Program-made: the position numbers and the translations under genes
The notes under the pieces: model-generated
Told to the model about the DNA's origin: nothing
The model's input: only the letters and a program-made list of their open reading frames with translations
Database searches by the model: none
Shown here: positions 48,229 through 53,293 of the stretch, piece by piece
Layout: each line of letters begins with the position of its first letter
How positions within the stretch are numbered: position 1 is the stretch's first letter
Assembly: GCA_015657535.1 (NCBI GenBank)
Contig: JADHZB010001723.1
Coordinates: 1 to 53,293 of the forward strand
Length of the DNA stretch: 53,293 nt
Source: Nephromyces sp. MM_2019
Lineage: Eukaryota; Apicomplexa; Aconoidasida; Nephromycida
Direction of reading: 5' to 3'

Positions 48229-48510
48229 TTATTCTTGATGGGCGCATACTATTTTCGAGTGGTGCCTTTGTGTACCAACAGTGGGTGAAGCTATGATGAT
48301 AAAACTCCTTCCTACAGACCCATCACAATGAGCTTTTCTCTTTAAAGGCTGATCCAAGTTGGAAAACCATTCCATAAATTCGTTAACTGATATCTGAGAA
48401 TTACTTCCGGCTTCACTATTGTGAGGATGCTCATTCTGAGGGTTTTTGCCGTGGTTCTCAGTTCCGTTTTCCGGTAGCAATGTGTTTTCAAGCTTTTGAA
48501 AAAGCGCCAT
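48229..48510 (-). CDS. Possible coding ORF (93 codons), unidentified, convergent with the 107-residue gene
   Basis: It starts MALFQKLENTLLPENGTENH and is rich in Asn, Glu, Gln and Ser, followed by ISVNEFMEWFSNLDQPLKRK. The first about 65 residues look like protein; the remainder may be intron, since a GTAGGA donor follows ...AHCDGS at about 48318. The frame is also open for about 17 codons upstream of the ATG. There is no recognised domain. The stop lies 198 bp from the stop of the plus-strand gene on the left. Confidence 0.3.
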   Translation of the reverse strand: MALFQKLENTLLPENGTENHGKNPQNEHPHNSEAGSNSQISVNEFMEWFSNLDQPLKRKAHCDGSVGRSFIIIASPTVGTQRHHSKIVCAHQE

Positions 48511-49867
48511 TCGAAACGGATTTTTTTCACTTTCACTTGGGCTTTTTTGTTGTTTTCGGTCAGCTTACAGCGGGAATGGGAAAGAATTAAGCGGATAACC
48601 AACTTTTCTCTCAAGGTAGGTAATCTAGAGAGACAGTAGGGATGAGCTTCATGTCTTTTTAGATTAGCAAAAGAATTATATAGGAATTATAAAATCCTAC
48701 AAAAGTGCTTATTTTATGATTTTTTTGGTTAAGTACTTTAAAATACTGCACGCCTCACGCTTCCATGCAGCTCCGAATACTTTTTGCTGTCGAATTCATC
48801 GATATTAACCTATTTATTCATCGAGAGATGCTTTTTTATCTCAAAATTGAAATAATCAGCATATTTTAAGCAGATTAAAGTTTTTTTATTTTAGCTTTGG
48901 CCAGCAAATTACACTAAATTGTTTCATTGTCTTCAAGCAAATTTTTTACGGTGCCCAGCTTGCTGCAAACTTTCCAAGCACTTGGGTTTTTTAATTTCTT
49001 CTCCTATTCATCTTTAACCTTTTTTCACTGTATTCTTCACTATTTCTCCTGTAGATTCTCCTTTTTTTAAGCAAATATATTGAAAATTTCAGGGAGAGCT
49101 AGACCATCCCACCACTTTTTTCTATTAATGTTTCGGCATCATTTTTTTTCCCCTTCGCATTTTTTTTCAGTACGAAATTTCTTGCAAAACTAGTTCATAG
49201 CATTGTATTACTTAGGGCGACGCTAAGTTTCGCTGATTACCTTTTAGAAGCATCTGAAAAAAGTTTTGAATCATATTTCTTCTTAGAAATCTTGCAGTTT
49301 CATGCCTTTTGATGTGTTTGGTTTGATTTTTTTCGCTGAGTTTCTCTGGGTTAAATTGATTAGCTCTTTTTTTGCTCCAACTCCTTTTCTTCAATCAATT
49401 TTGTTGTTATCAAGGTGTGTAAAATTTGTTTATTTTGCTGGTTTCTTCTTCATTTTCCCCCAAAAGTTTCCTGCTAGCTATTTTATACATTATTTTGGGA
49501 TTTGATTACACCTAGAATTGATAGGTGATAGCAAAATACCACCCCGAGTATATTTTTTTTTAAAACTACTATTTTTGGGTGTTTTTCTCTCGTGATCATG
49601 ACTGGGAGACCTTTTCTTATCGAAGTTTTCTACTGCTATTTTCGGTTTTGTGTGTATGCGCATGTGCGTGGTTTTTATGTGTATTCCAAGAGTTTCATCC
49701 TTTGCTTCCGGTAATAAAAGTAACGTTTAGAAAATTTTACTATTCAAAATTCTGATTCCCACCCGAAAACTCTGAGATTCGCAATCACTTAGTGTATATA
49801 CAGTCCCCAAGTTTTTAATAAATCCAAATAGATTTAAGCGCTAAACGTATGTGGCTAAATTTATACA

Positions 49868-49982
49868 CAGTGAAGGCCCACACACACTAAAAATTAACCC
49901 AGTAAAGACGCACACACACTAAAAATTAATTCAGTAAAGACACACCCACACACAGCTAAAGGTCTACACAGCGAAGACATAA
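49868..49982. repeat. 32-bp CA-containing tandem repeat, about 3.5 copies
   Basis: Units of the form cagtaaagacgcacacacactaaaaattaat start at about 49868, 49899 and 49932, with a decaying last copy. Confidence 0.85.
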
Positions 49983-50873
49983 TTTAAATGAAAAGCTAAT
50001 GATTCTGATCTAATAAATGGTATTTTATCTGAATTAATCGCTGCTATTGCTACTCTAACCGTTCAAACTAGCTTCAGAAACCAGTAAGTTACTATAGGAT
50101 GATTTGAATACCATATACACAGCTCGCTATCTCCACCATTTATCTTTCACTTTATTAAAAATGTCATTATTTTATAGCGAGAGAACCTCAATTTTTCAAA
50201 CAAAATGCCAATAAAACCTAATTTCTGGCTGTTTCACAGTGATTCACTTGTCCTTTAATAACTTTAAAATGCTATTTATCAGTAGCGAAGAGAAATTCGC
50301 AGAAAAAACAAGGCTCTACCGCTGAAGCTATACTTTTGAGGGCGCTATTAACATAATGAAGCTTCATTTTATACACAAATTACTGCAAAAAATGAGAAAA
50401 AATGATGTTTTTTTTTAGTTTTTGCTAGTTTTGTAGATGTTTTTTCGTTATACTTTTCCTTGTATCTCTCAGGGAGTTTTTGCCCAGAAAGTGGCAGGCC
50501 TATTGAAGGCCTCCCCAGTGAACTATTATATGCGTAAATGATACGCCCTCTAAGCTTTGGAGTTCTCTTTTTTTGAGCTTCCACATTATGGCAAAAAAAA
50601 TATCTCGCAATCATTTTAAGCATTTGTCAATCTTACCATCTTTCTAGTGTGAAGATGCAAGTAGGCTTTAGACGCAAGGCTTATATTATACTTTGAGCTT
50701 ATATAAGACATTAATATACTATTCAGTGTATCTAGCGTTTTGACGAGTAATTTACACGCTGAAAAAGGATATATATTTCGTGAATTAAAGCCGCACCTGG
50801 AGGAGAGAGAGTGTTTATAGGGGGTGTTGATTTTCTTCAATTTTCTCCCTCTATAAAACTCACCGATTGGCAT

Positions 50874-50874
50874 C

Positions 50875-50910
<36 letters not shown>

Positions 50911-50911
50911 A
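50874..50911. repeat. TA/TG dinucleotide tract
   Basis: A TA run passes directly into a TG run, as in intron 8 of the Tudor-nuclease gene. Confidence 0.95.
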
Positions 50912-51068
50912 TTTTAGTAGCATACAAGCAAGCATTACAATGCCTAGTTTTTGCTCTGAATGAGTGCAGACTTTCAGCTCTATACAAGTTGATAGCGCAG
51001 TTTATATATATGGAGTGATATTTTTGCCGATGTTCACTTGATGCTGATTCTATGAATCCTCCCTTTAT

Positions 51069-51070
<2 letters not shown>

Positions 51071-51105
<35 letters not shown>
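51071..51105. repeat. Pure TG microsatellite
   Basis: A run of about 17 uninterrupted TG units. Confidence 0.97.
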
Positions 51106-51107
<2 letters not shown>

Positions 51108-51255
51108 TCTCCCTATTCTTTAAGAGACTTTGCATACCCCGTATAGAGGAAGCCCTGTGTGTGTAGAGTATAACTCAGTTCTCTCATTGTTTTCTTCATT
51201 AGATTTTATGCCTTCTTTGAGTAAGTTTATGAAAAAAAGATTGACTAAAGGCTGA

Positions 51256-51385
51256 TACACACACACATGCATCTCTTTTATAAAATATAGAGGAATAAGA
51301 GATGATGATAAACACACACACGCCCAACTCTTTGATAAAATATTGGAGAGTGACTACCAAACTTTGATAAACACACACACCCACC
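51256..51385. repeat. CA-containing imperfect tandem repeat of about 58 bp
   Basis: Units with gataaacacacacac followed by caactctttgataaaatat... occur at about 51256, 51307 and 51367, ending about 80 bases before the long ORF. Confidence 0.8.
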
Positions 51386-51464
51386 TCTCTGATACATTAG
51401 GCATCACTTACCCCCTCTTAAAAGCATTATAGCTGAACCCTCTTTTTCCAAAGAAAAAATGTAG

Positions 51465-53293
51465 ATGAAAGATCCGATTTCCGTCAAGAAGATGATGAGG
51501 GATGCTCTATACTTCAGGAGGAGGGAGGATAGGATAATTGAGGATATACCTTCCTTTGAAGTGGAGATGCACGATCCTTCTGTCGGCAGAGAAGCAGCTC
51601 CAATTCTCTGCGAAGAATCGGCTTCAATGTTTTCCTGTAACTCTGAGGAATGGAGCAGTAGAAAGCCTGCTTTAAGATTTCCACACACACAGTTTGTTAG
51701 CCCTACTTCTCCTGGATTTCATTCCTTCTTTGGGCAATGCAATGAGTCAAATATTCTACGAGATTCTTCATTGAACTTGAATAACGCCTTCTGCCACATA
51801 TCAGCCTGCGAGAAGAATAGCCTAGACATTCTCGAAGCTCCAGAGCTTACTTCTTGCGTGTCAGATTGTCATGTCTCTGGAGAAGAATGCCCCTCTTTTT
51901 CTGCTTCTGACTCTTTTTCTTCTTCTTTTCACTGCTCTTCGGCTGCTTCTTTTTCTGCTGCTTCTTACTCATCTTCAGATGATATTGTTAAGCAGATTTC
52001 ATGCTTTGCTACCCAATCACTTCCCTCCTCTTGCACTGTTTCGCATTTTTTTGAAAATGGGTGTTTCTCGACTCAATCTTGTCTGGTTTCACCCTACGGA
52101 AACCGTTTCTCAGTGTGTGCTTCTCCTGATCCTCACTGTGTTGCATCTTCTACGGGATGCGAAACTACTGCAGATGCACCTATTCGTGGCAGTAGTTTTA
52201 GTGATGATACTCTTCGCAATGATGAAAAAAGTGCTAAAAAAAGTCAATATGAAGTTAATGATGAAGAAACTGGTGTGTTTCCGCTTGTTCTTGAACTCGA
52301 AAAAAACTATTTTTCTACGTCATTTCCTCGTAGTAGCAACGCCCTGCTTTCTAAAACTAGAAATGAAGGAATTGGGGTTGAGAGTTTAGTCTATCCTACG
52401 AATAATAGCAGTCCAAACTCCCACGCTTTCATGATTAGTATGGAGCCAGCATTTAACCTACCCTTTTCTGCCTGTGAAGATTGGGGAGTAGAAGAAGTAT
52501 TCAAGACTGGAGGAGGAAATCTGAGGGAGGGTATCGGTATTAATAGCAATGATGAAGACGAAGCTGTGATTTCCTCCTCTTTGGGGGATTCTTCAGCTGA
52601 AGCTACAGCTAGGGCTAAGCCCTTTAAAGATGTTTATTTGGCGGATTATTGCTGGAATTGCTCAGCTGTTGAAGGTATTTACTCTCTCTGCTCGCTGAGT
52701 GATAATAGCAGGGAATTGATTGGTTACCCATTGAAGTCTTTACCCTCTGGTGTGCTATTCAATGAGTTTAATGGAAAGGAGCAGTTTAATGCATCAAATT
52801 GGAATGCAGAATGTCAAGATGAAGAGGAAAAAATGAATTTTTCACGAGAAGAAGCTGTGGGAATACCCTTAATTTACCCCACTTTCCACAATCCCTCAAG
52901 CTTTGATGATACTGGTGCATGCAATGGAGCCGTACCTAGCAAAAGAATAGAGCTTTATGATGGAATTCATGCTTGTGATGACACACAACCTCGGAATGGT
53001 AGTAGGGACACACACACCGTTTCAGCCACAGACGATAACTCTCCCTCTTTGGTAGAAGGCAGCAAGGAAGAAACCGGCATTGGTGATGGCTCCATTTACT
53101 CTCCAGCGAACGTAGTCTGTGGAGTCTCTCCAGGGGTTTCTGCTGCTGCTGATCATCTCGAGGCGGCGTCAAGCTGTGATGAGGTGCAAGCTGTAGGGGG
53201 TGAGGTGCATCTTGAAGGCAATGAGGTGCATCTTGAAGGCAATGAGGTGCACGTTGAGCAGAATGAGGTGCATCTTGAAGGCAATGAGGTGCA
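51465..53293 (+). CDS. Large Ser/Cys/Asp-rich protein, unidentified, 3' end off the window
   Basis: An uninterrupted reading frame of about 609 codons from ATG at 51465 (MKDPISVKKMMRDALYFRRR) to the window edge. A TAG lies immediately upstream in frame, so either this ATG is the start or an acceptor at that same TAG opens an internal exon. After a basic N-terminus the protein is mostly low-complexity: Ser-rich with scattered Cys pairs (DCHVSGEEC; SSSFHCSSAAS), acidic stretches (NDEDEAV; QDEEEKMNF) and no membrane helix. At the end, 21-nt repeats encode the heptad EVHLEGN. This resembles the long disordered proteins common in apicomplexans. There is no domain I can name and no function can be proposed. 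It is the longest open frame in the window by far, and base composition is much closer to coding than in the surroundings. Confidence 0.8.
   Translation, partial: MKDPISVKKMMRDALYFRRREDRIIEDIPSFEVEMHDPSVGREAAPILCEESASMFSCNSEEWSSRKPALRFPHTQFVSPTSPGFHSFFGQCNESNILRDSSLNLNNAFCHISACEKNSLDILEAPELTSCVSDCHVSGEECPSFSASDSFSSSFHCSSAASFSAASYSSSDDIVKQISCFATQSLPSSCTVSHFFENGCFSTQSCLVSPYGNRFSVCASPDPHCVASSTGCETTADAPIRGSSFSDDTLRNDEKSAKKSQYEVNDEETGVFPLVLELEKNYFSTSFPRSSNALLSKTRNEGIGVESLVYPTNNSSPNSHAFMISMEPAFNLPFSACEDWGVEEVFKTGGGNLREGIGINSNDEDEAVISSSLGDSSAEATARAKPFKDVYLADYCWNCSAVEGIYSLCSLSDNSRELIGYPLKSLPSGVLFNEFNGKEQFNASNWNAECQDEEEKMNFSREEAVGIPLIYPTFHNPSSFDDTGACNGAVPSKRIELYDGIHACDDTQPRNGSRDTHTVSATDDNSPSLVEGSKEETGIGDGSIYSPANVVCGVSPGVSAAADHLEAASSCDEVQAVGGEVHLEGNEVHLEGNEVHVEQNEVHLEGNEV
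53181..53293 (+). repeat. 21-bp in-frame coding minisatellite, at least 5.4 copies, runs off right edge
   Basis: Copies start at 53181, 53202, 53223, 53244, 53265 and 53286. Three copies are identical (gaggtgcatcttgaaggcaat, that is EVHLEGN); two vary (EVQAVGG, EVHVEQN). The period is a multiple of three, so copy number can change without breaking the frame. Confidence 0.97.

Larger units (their letters stand above)
48511..51464. other. No gene recognised; several TG and CA tracts
   Basis: AT-rich with T-runs on the plus strand. It holds the CA-repeat array at 49868-49982, a TA/TG tract at 50874-50911, a TG tract at 51071-51105 and CA repeats at 51256-51385. The TG-then-CA order before the long ORF at 51465 is the order found inside introns of the Tudor-nuclease gene, so part of this may be an intron of that ORF's gene. 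Confidence 0.45.

Overview
The window is eukaryotic nuclear DNA. It is AT-rich, gene-poor, and its genes are split by long GT-AG introns (245-1182 bp in the best-resolved gene). The protein kinase at the left edge is closest in style to calcium-dependent protein kinases of alveolates (catalytic loop reading HRDLKLENWLYE), so an apicomplexan or other alveolate protist is my best guess. That guess rests on one partial gene. I see no prokaryotic operons, transposons, viral genes, rRNA or tRNA.

Layout from left to right. Positions 1-95 hold a 17-bp tandem repeat inside an intron of a minus-strand CDPK-like kinase (122-1852, running off the left edge). Positions 1.9-9.9 kb hold only weak gene candidates: a possible 66-residue two-exon gene on the plus strand at 3373-3902, and exon-like pieces on the minus strand at 5242-5857. 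Positions 9964-21944 hold a complete 14-exon Tudor staphylococcal nuclease gene (TSN/SND1, 900 codons by splice phase), whose introns are full of TG, CA and CT satellites and contain a 118-base assembly gap. Positions 22-26.2 kb are nearly empty apart from a perfect 77-bp tandem duplication. Positions 26764-30600 hold a four-exon, two-domain fluoride exporter of the CrcB/FEX family (494 codons). A possible minus-strand gene diverges from it at 26494. Positions 34951-44065 hold a 13-exon pelota/Dom34 gene.

To the right lie an unidentified minus-strand gene with a 17-nt micro-exon (45961-46821), a well-phased but unidentified 107-residue plus-strand gene (47439-48030), a 93-codon minus-strand ORF (48229-48510), and a long ORF open from 51465 to the window edge that encodes a Ser/Cys-rich protein ending in 21-nt coding repeats.

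The three firmly named plus-strand genes are unrelated in function: RNA silencing or RNA decay scaffold (TSN), ribosome rescue (pelota) and fluoride efflux (FEX). They share gene architecture rather than a pathway. Introns are T/G-rich on the sense strand, often carry TG tracts just after the 5' splice site, and in several TSN introns carry complementary CA tracts near the 3' splice site. I built the exon models by hand from splice consensus, reading phase and remembered family alignments. No alignment was run.
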